From Pseudomonadota bacterium (GTDB lineage Bacteria; Pseudomonadota; Gammaproteobacteria; Burkholderiales; Burkholderiaceae_C): DNA of 43,196 nt. Made by a program: the position numbers and the translations under genes. The notes under the pieces are model-generated. The model was not told the DNA's origin. It worked only from the letters and a program-made list of their open reading frames with translations, and ran no database searches. Positions 14,193 to 25,500 of the stretch are shown here, one piece after another (within the stretch, counting starts at the first letter, position 1; every line of letters starts with the position of its first letter). Location: contig CAUJHV010000042.1 in NCBI GenBank assembly GCA_963205115.1, positions 1 to 43,196 of the forward strand, given 5' to 3'.

Positions 14193-16402
14193 GCGCCGGC
14201 GCACTGGTCGCGCCCGCTCCGCTGCACAGTCCGCAGTGGTTCCGCGTGGCCCAGTTGCGGCCCTGCCTCGATGTGGGCGCGCAGGTGCGGCGGCAGATCG
14301 TCCGCGGCCAGCGTTGGCACATCCTGCAGCGGGCCGATGGCTTGCGCAGCGTGCGCCTGAATGCCACGGCCTGGGCCCTCATCGGCCGCTGCGACGGCCA
14401 GGTGACGCTTCAGCGGCTGTGGGAGTGGTCGCTGCGAGAGGCCGGCGATGCCGCGCCGACGCAGGACGAGTTGCTGGATCTGGTGACGCGGCTGACATCC
14501 GCCGGCCTGCTGTCGGTCGACCGGGCTGCCGAGCGGGGCCTCGCCTCGGACGATGCCTCGGGCGCGGCCGCCGAAGACGAAGGCCCGGCGCGCCGGCAAT
14601 CCTGGTTGGCCTGGCGCGTGCCGTTGGGTTGCCCCGATGCGTGGCTGGCTCGTCTGGCCCATATCTTGTCGCCGTGGCTGATCGGCCCGGCGTCGCCTTG
14701 GGTGGCGCTGGGGCTGGTGCTGCTGGTGCTCGCCGCCTTGATGGCCATGGCCTGGAATGGCCAGGCGCTGCTGGTGCAGGCGGGCGCGCTGCTGACGAGC
14801 CCGCGCGCGCTTTGGCTGGGTGCGCTGGTCTACCCGTTGATGAAGCTGGTCCATGAGGCGGCGCACGGCACGGTGGCGCGCCTGCACGGCGTGGCGGTGC
14901 CGCACTGGGGCGTGAGCTTCCTGATGTTCATGCCCGTGCCCTATGTCGAGGTCTCGGCGGCGTCGGCGCTGCCGCGCGCCGGCCAGCGTGTGGCGGTGGC
15001 GGCGGCCGGCATCGCCGTGGAACTCACGGTGGCGGCCCTGGGTGTGCTGCTGGCCAGCAGTGTGCAGCCGGGCCTCGTGCAGGACCTGGGCTTGATGGCG
15101 CTGGTGGTGGGTGCCTTGTCGTCGCTGGCGGTGAATGCCAATCCGCTGCTGCGGTTCGATGGCTACCACGTGCTGTGCGACGCTGCGGGTCTGCCCAACC
15201 TGGCGCTGCGCAGCCAGCGCTGGTGGCTGCAGCGGCTGCAGCACCGGCTGCTGGGCGTGGCGCTGGCGCAGCCCTTGCTGCCCGCGCCGGGCGAGCGGCC
15301 CTGGCTGTGGGCCTACGCCCCGGCTGCGCTGGCCATGCGCTGGACCGTGTCGGTGGCGCTGGTGATGTGGCTGGCCGGCGTGTCGGCCCTGGCCGCGGCA
15401 GGCGTGGCGGCGGGGCTGTTGTGGGGCCTGGTCGTCAAGCCGCTGGTGACGGGCTGGCGCGCCTGGTCGCGGTCCGCGCTGCCGCCGGATCTGCGCCGTG
15501 GTGCGCTGCGACGCCTGCTGATGGTGGCGGTGCTGCCGATCCTGCTGACCTGCTTCGTGCCCTGGCCGGACCGCACGGTGGTGCAGGGTGTGTGGTGGCT
15601 GCCGGAATCGGCACTGGTGCGCAACGAGGTCGACGGCTTCGTGGCGGAGGTGCTGGCCGAGGACGGCCAGATGGTGCAGGCCGGCGATGTGCTGCTGCGC
15701 CTGGATGCGCCCGCGCTGCAGGCCGAAGCCGCCCAGTGGCAGGCCCGCGTGGCCGCGCTGCAGACCGAACACTGGCAGGCCCTGAATACCGATCCGTCGA
15801 AAGCCGCGCAGCTGGAATACGAACTGTCTGCCGCCCGTGCCTCGGCCGTGCGTGCCCAGGAGTCGATCGAGCAGCGCCTGGTGCGCGCCGGCGTGTCGGG
15901 CCGCCTGGTGCTGGGCGCCGCGGACGATCTGCCCGGCCGCTGGCTCACGCGCGGCCGGCTCGTGGCCCATATCGTCACCGGCGAACCCGGCCTGGTCCGC
16001 GTGGCCATCCCGCACGAGCGCGCGGCTTTGGTCGCGCAATCGTCTCCCACAGTCGACTTGCGTCGCGCCTCGACACCCGGCCCGGTGATCGCGGGCCGCT
16101 GGGAAGGACAGCTGAGCGGCGCGAACGACCGCCTGCCCAGCCGCGCCCTGGGCGACCGCGCCGGCGGCGCGCTGCCCGTGGATCCGACGGACGACGAAGG
16201 CACGCGCGCGCTGCATCGCGTGGTGCTGGCCGACATCCTGCCGCCGCCAACGGCGACGGGCGCCGACGCCGACGCGGCGGGTGCCCACCGCATCGGCGAG
16301 CGTGTGTGGGTGCGCTTCGACCACGGCCTGGCGCCGCTGGCCTGGCAATTTGCCCGGGCGATGCAGCAACTCGTGCTGCGACACCTGAGGGCTGGGTCAT
16401 GA
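14189..16402 (+). CDS. PqqD-like / M50 site-2-protease-like / HlyD fusion membrane protein
   Basis: This 737-residue protein starts at the GTG behind AGGAG. Residues about 15-115 include LRPCLDVGAQVRRQIVRGQR and a PqqD-like helical module. Several membrane helices follow. The zinc-peptidase motif HEAAH is at 222-226 and the second metal site NANPLLRFDGY has Asp324, so the M50 (site-2 protease) centre looks intact. After the membrane part (TM near 450-465, ILLTCFVPW) comes a lipoyl/HlyD-like periplasmic domain (GFVAEVLAEDGQMVQAGDVL, coiled coil, then RLVAHIVTGEPGLVRV). Its stop overlaps the SecA-like start (ATGA). It may process or conduct the giant protein; a purely structural use of the fold is also possible. 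Confidence 0.85.
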   Translation: MSAGALVAPAPLHSPQWFRVAQLRPCLDVGAQVRRQIVRGQRWHILQRADGLRSVRLNATAWALIGRCDGQVTLQRLWEWSLREAGDAAPTQDELLDLVTRLTSAGLLSVDRAAERGLASDDASGAAAEDEGPARRQSWLAWRVPLGCPDAWLARLAHILSPWLIGPASPWVALGLVLLVLAALMAMAWNGQALLVQAGALLTSPRALWLGALVYPLMKLVHEAAHGTVARLHGVAVPHWGVSFLMFMPVPYVEVSAASALPRAGQRVAVAAAGIAVELTVAALGVLLASSVQPGLVQDLGLMALVVGALSSLAVNANPLLRFDGYHVLCDAAGLPNLALRSQRWWLQRLQHRLLGVALAQPLLPAPGERPWLWAYAPAALAMRWTVSVALVMWLAGVSALAAAGVAAGLLWGLVVKPLVTGWRAWSRSALPPDLRRGALRRLLMVAVLPILLTCFVPWPDRTVVQGVWWLPESALVRNEVDGFVAEVLAEDGQMVQAGDVLLRLDAPALQAEAAQWQARVAALQTEHWQALNTDPSKAAQLEYELSAARASAVRAQESIEQRLVRAGVSGRLVLGAADDLPGRWLTRGRLVAHIVTGEPGLVRVAIPHERAALVAQSSPTVDLRRASTPGPVIAGRWEGQLSGANDRLPSRALGDRAGGALPVDPTDDEGTRALHRVVLADILPPPTATGADADAAGAHRIGERVWVRFDHGLAPLAWQFARAMQQLVLRHLRAGS

Positions 16403-18387
16403 CGGCGCTGGCCGCTCTCCCTCGCCCGGCGGCCTGGCCGCGCAGCGGTGCCGCGGGCGCACCGAGGCTGGGTGTGCACGCCGGCCTGCGCTGGGGCCTG
16501 TACCCGATGCGGCCCGACGAGCAGGCGGCCTGGTATGCGCCCTGGTGGCAAGGCTTGATGACCTGGGCATCGCCGCGCGACAAGGCCATGGCCGAGGTGC
16601 TGCCCGTGCGCGCGCAGCAGCAGGCCTGGCTGACGCGCGCGGATGCGGACCGGCCCGATGCGCTGGCCGACCTGCGTGCGCGCCTGGCGGCCGGGCCGCT
16701 CACGCCCGTGATCCGCGACGAGGCCCTGGGCTGCGCGGCCGCGGCCTGCGTGCAGGCCCTGGGCCAGGATCCCTTCGATGTGCAGCTGCTGTGCGCGCAG
16801 GTGCTGTGCGACGGTCAGCTCGCCGAGATGGCCACCGGCGAGGGCAAGACCCTGGCCGTGGGCCTGGCGGCGGCCGTGTGTGCGCTGGCGGGCGCGCCGG
16901 TGCACGTGATGACCGCCAACGATTACCTGGCACGGCGCGATGCGCAGGCGCTTGCGCCGCTGGCCGACGCGCTGGGCCTGACGGTCGGCGTGGTCGAGGC
17001 GGCCACGCCGCCGGATGCGCGCCGCGCCGCCTACGCGGCCGCCATCACCTACGCCACCGCGCGCGAAGTGGCTTTCGACCACCTGCGCGACGGGCTGTCC
17101 CTGCGCGAGGCCGGCGGCGAGTTGCAGCGCCGCGCCGCGGCCCTGGCCCAGCTGCCGCCACCGGCCTTGCTGCTGCGCGGCCTGTGCGTGGCGCTGGTGG
17201 ACGAAGCCGACAGCCTGATGATCGACGAGGCCACGATGCCACTGGTGCTGGCCCAGACGCAGGACGACGCCGATCAGCGCGCGGCCTGTTTCCAGGCGCT
17301 TGCGCTGGCGCGGCAACTGAGCCTGGGTGCCGATGCGCTGCTGGACGTGGGCACGCGCGCCGTGCACTGGACAGCCGGCGGGCAGTCGCGCCTGGAGTCC
17401 CTGAGTCGCGACTGGGGCGGCAGCTGGCTGAACCGCCGCCACCGCGAGGATCTCGTGGCGCAGGCACTGGTCGCGCTGCACGCCCTGAGCATCGACCGCG
17501 ACTACCTCGTGCAGGACGGCCGCGTGGAGCTGCTGGACGCGGTGACCGGCCGCCGCGCACCGGGCCGCGTGTGGTCGCGCGCCTTGCACACGCTGGTCGA
17601 ACTCAAGGAAGGCTGCAAGCCCAGCCCGGCCACGCGCACCGCGGCGCAGACCAGCTTCCAGCGCTTCTTTGCGCGCTACCACCACCTGGCGGGCACCAGC
17701 GGCACGCTGGCGGAATGCCGCCGCGAATTGGCGTCGGTCTACGGCAAGGCCGTGCGGCGTATCCCGCTGCGACGTAACAGCCGGCGCACGCTGCTGCCGG
17801 CGCGTGGCTTTGTGGATACGGCCTCGATGCACGCCGCGCTCGTCGAGCGGGTGCGCGCGCTGCGGGCCATCGGCCGGCCGGTGTTGATCGGCGTGGACAG
17901 CGTGGCCGCCGCGGCTGCGGTGTCGCAGGCGCTGGACGCCGCGGGGCTGGCCCATCAACGTCTGGACGCGCGCCACGACGCGCAGGAGGCCGAGGTGGTG
18001 GCCGCGGCCGGGCGCCGCGAGGCCATCACCGTGGCCACGGCCATGGCCGGCCGCGGTACCGACATCGCACTCGACGACACCGTTGCCGCGGCGGGCGGGC
18101 TGCATGTCATCGATCTGCAGGACAGCCGCTGCGCGCGCACGCGCCGCCAGCTCATCGGCCGCTGCGCGCGCCAGGGCGACCCCGGCAGCGCCGAGAGCTG
18201 GTTTGCACCCCCCACGACAAGCACGTCCGGCGGCCTCGGCCACCGGGCTTCGATCACGCTGCAGGCAGCCAGCCGCCTGCGTCAGCACCTGCATGGCTGG
18301 CAGAGCAGGCGCCAGCGCCGGCGACTCTTGGAACAGGACCTCTCATGGCAACAGAAACTCGCATTTCGAACCCGGCACGCTGGTTGA
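16399..18387 (+). CDS. SecA-like ATPase lacking the C-terminal third
   Basis: This 662-residue protein (housekeeping SecA is about 900) starts at ATG 16399 inside the M50 stop (ATGA). Walker A is GEGKT at 147-151, DEAD is at 268-271 within LVDEADSLMIDEA, and the second helicase domain has HLAGTSGT, then GRGTD at 551-555 and an arginine-finger motif RCARQGDPGSA near 588-598. Only about 65 residues follow, so the wing and most of the scaffold domain and the Cys-rich SecB-binding tail are missing. The preprotein-binding insertion also looks short. ATP hydrolysis is likely. By context it is a second, dedicated SecA-type motor for the giant protein. The last 43 bp overlap the next gene. Confidence 0.88.
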   Translation: MTALAALPRPAAWPRSGAAGAPRLGVHAGLRWGLYPMRPDEQAAWYAPWWQGLMTWASPRDKAMAEVLPVRAQQQAWLTRADADRPDALADLRARLAAGPLTPVIRDEALGCAAAACVQALGQDPFDVQLLCAQVLCDGQLAEMATGEGKTLAVGLAAAVCALAGAPVHVMTANDYLARRDAQALAPLADALGLTVGVVEAATPPDARRAAYAAAITYATAREVAFDHLRDGLSLREAGGELQRRAAALAQLPPPALLLRGLCVALVDEADSLMIDEATMPLVLAQTQDDADQRAACFQALALARQLSLGADALLDVGTRAVHWTAGGQSRLESLSRDWGGSWLNRRHREDLVAQALVALHALSIDRDYLVQDGRVELLDAVTGRRAPGRVWSRALHTLVELKEGCKPSPATRTAAQTSFQRFFARYHHLAGTSGTLAECRRELASVYGKAVRRIPLRRNSRRTLLPARGFVDTASMHAALVERVRALRAIGRPVLIGVDSVAAAAAVSQALDAAGLAHQRLDARHDAQEAEVVAAAGRREAITVATAMAGRGTDIALDDTVAAAGGLHVIDLQDSRCARTRRQLIGRCARQGDPGSAESWFAPPTTSTSGGLGHRASITLQAASRLRQHLHGWQSRRQRRRLLEQDLSWQQKLAFRTRHAG

Positions 18388-19505
18388 AGTCTCCGCGGGC
18401 ATGGGTGGCCATCGTGCTGGCCCCGGTGCTGGGCGGCAGCATCGCGGCCGCCGGGGACGCTTCTGCGCCGGCTCCGGCGCCGCAGGCCCGGGCCATCGCC
18501 TCGACCCCCGCGAACGCGAACCTGGTCGCGCAGGCCGACAACGGCGCCGCGCCGCAGGGCCCAGCGGCCGTTTACGGGTCCGGCGGCGGCGCAACGCGCA
18601 CCGCGCACCGCGGCGCCGTGGGTTGCCTGATCGGGCCGGAACGCACGGCCGACATCGGCTCGCCGGTGACGGGCGTCATCGCGGCGATCCGGGTCGAGCG
18701 CGGTGACGCCGTGCACAAGGGTCAGGTGCTGGCGCTGCTGGAGCAGGATGTCGAGCGCGCCAACTGGCAGGCCGCCGTCGTGCGCAGCGGCATCGATGCG
18801 GATCTGCGCAGTGCCGAGGCCAACTACGCGCTGGCACGCGAACGCCACGAACGCATGGCCAGTCTGGTGGACACCGGCGCCATCGCCGCGCTGAGCATCG
18901 ATCAGGCGCGCGCCGAACAGGACGTCGCGCAGCAGCGCGTGGAACAGGCGCGCGGGCAGCAGAAGGTGTCGCTGCAGGAGCTCGGCGTGGCACGTGCCCA
19001 GCTGGCGCAACGCACGCTCAAGGCACCTTTCGATGGCGTCATCGTCGAACGCCTGACGCACGAAGGCGAGCGCGTCGAAGACCGTCCGCTGCTGCGCATC
19101 GCCCAGCTCGACCCGCTGCGGGTGGAACTGGTCATGCCGGCCACGCGCTGGGGCACGGTGCAGGTGCGCGAACCGCTGATGATCCTGCCCGAACTGCCCG
19201 GCGCCAAGCCGGTGGAAGCCACGGTCACGCACGTCGATCGCATGCTCGATGCGGCCAGCAACACGTTTCGCGTGCGGCTGTCTCTGCCCAATCCGCAGCA
19301 CCGCCTGCCGGCCGGCGCGCGCTGCCGGCTCGAAGGCGCACCCGGCGGCACGGCTGACAAGGCCGCCGCACCGCCGGCGCCCGCCGCGTCCGGCGCCGCA
19401 CCGGCCAGCCTGACGCGTGCACCGGCGGCCGCACGGGTGCAGCCCACGGGCTGGACACCGCCGGCTGCGCCGATCGGCATGCCGCGGCTGCGTCTGACGA
19501 TCTGA
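18345..19505 (+). CDS. HlyD/RND-type periplasmic adaptor protein
   Basis: This 386-residue protein starts within the SecA-like gene (43-bp overlap in another frame), with AGGA about 8 bases before the ATG. Residues about 20-36 form a signal/anchor helix (WVAIVLAPVLGGSIAAAG). An Ala/Pro-rich linker to about 85 is followed by GCLIGPERTADIGSPVTGVI and the lipoyl motif IRVERGDAVHKGQVLALLEQ (112-134). A long coiled coil comes next, then the second lipoyl half TLKAPFDGVIVERLTHEGER and beta-barrel sequence. The last 60 residues are Ala/Pro-rich. It is the second adaptor of the operon, with no pump gene beside it, and should bridge the periplasm for the giant protein that begins 34 bp downstream. Confidence 0.88.
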   Translation: MATETRISNPARWLKSPRAWVAIVLAPVLGGSIAAAGDASAPAPAPQARAIASTPANANLVAQADNGAAPQGPAAVYGSGGGATRTAHRGAVGCLIGPERTADIGSPVTGVIAAIRVERGDAVHKGQVLALLEQDVERANWQAAVVRSGIDADLRSAEANYALARERHERMASLVDTGAIAALSIDQARAEQDVAQQRVEQARGQQKVSLQELGVARAQLAQRTLKAPFDGVIVERLTHEGERVEDRPLLRIAQLDPLRVELVMPATRWGTVQVREPLMILPELPGAKPVEATVTHVDRMLDAASNTFRVRLSLPNPQHRLPAGARCRLEGAPGGTADKAAAPPAPAASGAAPASLTRAPAAARVQPTGWTPPAAPIGMPRLRLTI

Positions 19506-19539
19506 CACGCACGGCCGATCCTCCGCACCGGACCCCTCT

Positions 19540-22500
19540 GTGAAGCCCATCGACCTGCCGATTCCAGCCGTGCTCGAGGAGTTCGAGCCGCGCATCCTGT
19601 ACTCGGCCGATGCGGCGGCGCTGGCCGGCCTCGGGACTGCCTGGCCCTCTTCGTTGCAGCAGGCGCAGCTGACGCAGCCGGCGTCGATGCTCCAGGCGCA
19701 CCGCGAGCTGGTCGTGCTGGACCTGTCGCTGCCGGATGCCCAGACGCTGCTGGCGGGCCTGCAGGCCGAGCGCGACGCCGGACGGCCGCTGGACATCGTC
19801 ACGCTGGACGCCGGCACCGACGGCATCGCCGCCGTCACGCAGGCGCTCGAGGGCCGCACGGACATTGCCGCGATGCACTGGCTGTCGCACGGTGCGGACG
19901 GCCGCGTGCAGCTCGGCGCGGTGAACCTGGACGCGCAGACGCTGGCCGCACGCGCTGGCGAGATCGCCGCCTGGGGCACGGCCCTGGGCGCGGATGCGGA
20001 CCTGTTGATCTATGGCTGCGACGTGGCCGGCAGCAGCCAGGGCACGGCGCTGATGCAGGCCCTGGCCGGGCTCACGGGTGTCGACGTGGCCGCCAGCGAC
20101 GACCCCACCGGCGCCGCCGCGCGGGGTGGCGACTGGACGCTCGAGGCGCGTGTGGGTGCGGTGCAGACGGCGCTGGCCGTCGATGCGGCCACGCAGCAGG
20201 CCTGGCAAGGGCTGATGCCGGCGGTGGGCACGGACATCGTGGTCAACGTGGTGGACGACAAGGCGCAGACGACGATTGCCGATGCGCGCGGCAGCCAGAA
20301 CGCCGTGGCCCACGACAGCGCCGGTCGGTTCGTGGTGGTGTGGACGAGCGATGGCCAGGACACGAACGGCAAAGGCATCTTTGCGCGCCTGTTCGCCGCC
20401 GACGGCACGCCGCTGACGGGTGACGTGCAGGTCAACCAATACTTCTCCGGGCAGCAGCAGTTCGCGCGCGTGGCCATGGACGACGCGGGCCGTTTTGTCG
20501 TCACCTGGACCAGCGACAACCAGGACAGCTCCAACCGTGGTGTCTATGCGCGGCGTTTCGACACGGACGGGACCGCGCTGGGCAGTGAGTTCCTGGTCAA
20601 CGTCACGACCGCCGGCGTGCAGACCAACTCCGTGATCGCCATGAACGCGACCACGGGCGATTTCGCCATCGCCTGGCAGGGCAGCGGCGTGGCGGACACC
20701 AGCGGCGTCTTCATGCGCCGCTTCGCCGCCGACGGCACGGCGCTGGACGGCAGTGAGCTGCGACCCAGCGGCACCGACCAGGGCAGCGAAGTCAACCCGG
20801 CCATCGCGATGGACCGCCAGGGGCGTGTGGTGCTCGTCTGGGAAGTCAACAACGACATCTTCTTCCAGCGCTTCGACGCCGCGGGCCTGGTTCAAGGCGG
20901 CCGCGTGCAGGCTGACGGCGCGAGTGCGGATGCCGAAGGCCCCGCGGTCACGGTCGACGGCTCGGGCAACTTCACCATCGCCTACCGCGACCGCGGCAGC
21001 AGTCCCGGTGTGTATGTCCGTGGCTTCACGGCCCAGGGCGCGAACCAGCGGGCCCTGTTCCAGGTGGCCGCCGATGGCGCGACGAGCCCGTCGCTGGACG
21101 CCACGGCCGGCGGCGGCTTCGTCGTCACCTGGCAGACACCGACGACCACCTTCGACGTGATGGCGCGAGCCTTCCCGGCTACCGGGGCGCCAGGCAGCGC
21201 ATTCCAGGCGAACAGTTTCACTTCCGGCGCGCAGCAGTACGCGTCGGTGGCCGCGCGCACCGAGGACTACTTCGTGGTGGTCTGGAGCGGCAAGAACGCC
21301 GCTGGCAAGGACGGAGTGGCGGCGCGGCTGTATGCGGCCTCGGCAACGCCACCGACCATCACCTCCAACGGCGCGGGCTCCTCGGCCATCCTGTCGGTCG
21401 CGGAGAACACCGCCAATGTGACCACGGTCACCGCCACCGATCCGAACCTGCCGCCCGATACCCTGAGCTTCAGCGTCAGCGGTGTCGACGCGGCCCTGTT
21501 CAGCATCGATCCGGGCACCGGTGTTCTGCAATTCGTGAACCCGCCCAACTACGAGGCGCCACGCGACCTGAGCCAGAACAACATCTACGAGGTCGACGTC
21601 TCGGTAACCGACGGCACGGGCTCGGATTCGCAGCATCTGTACATCATGCTGACCAACGTGGACGACGCGCCCAAGGCCGTGGATGACTATGTCGTCACCA
21701 CCAGCGGCAGCGTCTCGGCCTTTCCGTTGACAAACGACACCGCGACTGGGAGCGGGACGCTGTCCCTGCTCGACTTCGCCGCCGATGACGCACACGGCTC
21801 GGTCACGGCCAACTACTACGACCCCTACCGCATCGACTATTCGGCCCTGCTCGGCTTTGTCGGCACGGACCAGATCAGCTACCTGCTGACGGACGGTCAG
21901 CAGGACATGCAGCACTACTGGCGTCTGGGCGGCGATGGCTACGACGCGGTCACCGGCGCCACCGACGTCGTTTTCGGCGGTGCGGCCAATGTCATCCGCG
22001 GCAAGTACGGCAATGCCCTGCTGCTGGACGGGAACAACGACGGCGTGCGTGCGAGCGACATCGATTACGGGTCGGCGGGCTTCAGCGTCGGCCTGTGGTT
22101 CCAGATCGACCCGACCTGGCCCAACGGCCTGCGCACGCTCTACGGGCACGGCGACATCGCCGCCGCCAACAGCGTCAACATCGGCGTGGACGGTGCGACC
22201 CAGCGCCTGCAAGTCCTCGTGCGCGACGGCAACGACACCGCGGCGAGCCCCACACCGCTGTCGGCCGACATCAGCGGATTCGCCGCGGGCACCTGGCACC
22301 ACGTGATGGTCACGGTGACGCCAACGGGCAACCTGCTGCCCGGCACCACGCTGTGGGTGGACAACAACTACATCGGCCGCAACGGTCTGGGCAGCGACGG
22401 TGTGAACCCAGTGGGCAACCTGGTGCTGGGCGCAGACAGCGCAGAGTCCGTTCCCTCGAACTTCAGCGGCGCGCTGGATACGGTGTCGATCTGGGGCCAT

Positions 22501-25500
22501 GCGCTGAGCAGCGCCCAGCGCCAGGCGGTCTACGACGGCGGCGACGCCCTCGGTGTGTTGCACATCACCGTCGATGCCAGCGCCACGGCCGCGCCCACGG
22601 CGGTGGCGGACAGCTTCAACCTCAACGAGGACAGCACGTTCGACTCGCAAGTCACGCCACCCTGGTTCCACTCGGCCTGGCAATGGCGGCAGTCGGTCAC
22701 GCTGGACAACTCGGCTGGGCCCCTGCTCACGCAGGCGCCGGTCCTCGTGACCCTGGACGCGTCGAACGTCGACTATTCGCATTTCAAGGCCGGCGGCGCC
22801 GACCTGCGTTTCGTCGATCCGGACGGCACGCTGCTGACCTACGAGATCGAAAACTGGGACCCGGCAGGCACCTCGCGCGTGTGGGTGAAGGTGCCGCAGA
22901 TCGACGCCAACTCCACCACCGATCACGTGTGGCTGTATGCGGGCAATGCCGCGGCGGCCGACGCGCAGGACGCCGACGCGCTGTGGGGTGCCAATGCTGC
23001 GGCCGTGCTGCACCTGGGCAGCACGCTGGCGGACGCCTCGGGCACATCCACCGGCATCACGCAGACCGGCACGGCGGTCGCGGCCGGGCGGATCGGCGAA
23101 GCGCGCAGCTTCGACGGTCTGAGCAGCGACCTCAGGGTGTCGGCGCCAGTAGGTTCGTTGCAGGACAACCTCTTCGATGGCGGCGGCACCTTCAGCGCGT
23201 GGTTCCGCGCCGACGGTTGGGGTGAAGGTGGCTATGGCCGCATCGCATCGACGGCCAGCGACACCTTCCCGGTGTCGACCCTGCCAGGCACCGGTTGGGC
23301 GCTGGAGATGGACATGCCGAACCAGCGGCTGCTGTTCGAACATGGTTTCTCCAATGGCATCGCACGCTGGCGCACGTTGAATCCCGTCTCGCTGGGCACC
23401 TGGTACCAGGTGACGGTGGTGTACGACTCGAGCCAGGCTCAGCCGGCAAAGATCTACTTGAATGGTCAGCCGGTGTCGGTCACCGAGGACTCGGCGAAGC
23501 CCTCCGGCGCAACCGCCGGGTCGGACAGTGCGCAGGACCTGCACATCGGCAACGACGCCACGACCACATCGCGCACCTTCCAGGGTGTGATCGACGAAGT
23601 GCGGGCCACGGCCGCGCCCCTGTCCGACGCCGAGATCGCGGCGGCCTACCGCTTCAGCCAGATTGCCAACGCCAGCGTGCAGCCAGCCACGGCCCAGCCC
23701 GGCGTGATGGGCAACGACAGCGACCCGGCCGGCCTGCCGCTGACGGCCGTGCTCGTCAGCGGGCCTGCCCACGCCGCGTCGTTCACCTTCAATGGGGATG
23801 GCACCTTTGTCTACCAGCCCGAAGCCGACCTGTCGGGCCCGGACGGCTTCCGCTACATGGTCACCAAAGGGGTGACGGCCTCGGATGTGGTGTCGGTGAG
23901 CCTGCAGGTGCTTGCGTCGGCCGACGCGCCGGTCATCACGTCCTACGCTGCCGCCGCCGTGGCCGCCGATTCGACGCCTGAAAACCGGATCGCAGCCGTC
24001 ACGTTGACGGCGACGGACGTCGACACGCCGACGGTGGATCTGGTGTGGTCCGTGATCGGCGGGGCCGACGCCGCGCTGTTCACGATCGACCCGCGCAGCG
24101 GTGCGCTGGCCTTCGTCAGCGCACCCGACCACGAAGCCCCCGGCGACGCCGGAGCGAACAACGTCTATGACGTGAGCGTGGCGGTGTCCGATGGCACCCA
24201 GACCGACACGCTCGATCTCGCCCTGACGGTCACCGATACGGTGGAAATCAGTGCGGCGGTCGACGATGCGGTTGCCGGCGTCCAGACCCAGCCGGTGACG
24301 ATTACGCCGCTGGACAACGACATCAACCCCGATGCGCCCGCCCTGTGGCTGCTCGACGCGCGCCAGCCGCTCAACGGCCGGCTGACGATGTCCGGCAACC
24401 AGATCGTCTACACACCGGGCGACTACTTCACCGGACTCGATCAGTTCGATTACCGGCTCGCGGATGGATCAGAAGGCCTGAGCCACTATTGGCGGCTGGA
24501 TGGTGACGGCACGGACCTGGTTGGCGGGCTGAACGGCAATGTCTCGAACAGCGCCGGAACGGTCACCGGCCGGTGGGGCGATGCCATGGTTTTCGATGGC
24601 AACTCGCGCGTGGACGTGCCCGATTTTGCGTGGGCCCCTTCGCGCAGCATCTCCATCTGGTTCCAGCGCAACGGCAATGCCGGCTACCAGTCCCGGGAGA
24701 TGTTCAGCCACATGGACGATGCGCTGAGCACCGGTCTGTCGATCGGCTTCGTCGAAGCCTCGGCCGTCACGCCCGATGGCGCCACCAACGTCCTGCGCAC
24801 CGTGATCATCGACGACAGCCACGTGGCCGATCTCGACGGCCTGGACGTGTCGGCCACGGGGCTGGACGACGGCGGCTGGCACCTCTACACGCTCACGATG
24901 AGTGCCGGCGTGGGCAGCCAGGTCTACATCGACGGCGTGCTGGCCGCGTCCTCGGGCAACAGCGGCAACGGGCTCGCTCCGGGGCGCTGGGCCGCGATTG
25001 GCGGCCCGACCGGCGGCCCGATGGGCAGCAACTACGTGGGCGTGCTCGACGGCGTGGGCATCTACGACCGTGCGCTGGCGGTGGACGAGGTCACGGCGCT
25101 GTTCCTCGGCGGCCCCGCCGAGGGACAGGTGTCGGTGAACGTGGCGCCGCTGCCACCGGCGCCGCCGGTGATCGATGGTGGCGATGCGGTCGACTTGAGC
25201 GTCGCGGAGAACAGCGTGACGGTGACCACCATCAGCGCCACCGACAGCAACGGCCCGACGCCCGCACCGACCTACAGCATCATCGGCGGCGCCGATGCCG
25301 GCCTCTTCAGCATTGACGCCAGCACCGGTGACCTGCGCTTCGTGAGCGCACGGGACTTCGAGGCGCCGCAGGCGGATGCGGACCCGCAGATCTACCACGT
25401 CGTCGTGGAGGCCAGCGACGGCGGGCTGACCGACTCGCAAACGGTCAACGTCACAGTGACCGATGTCGACGAGTTCGATGTCGGCACGCCGGTGGACGTC

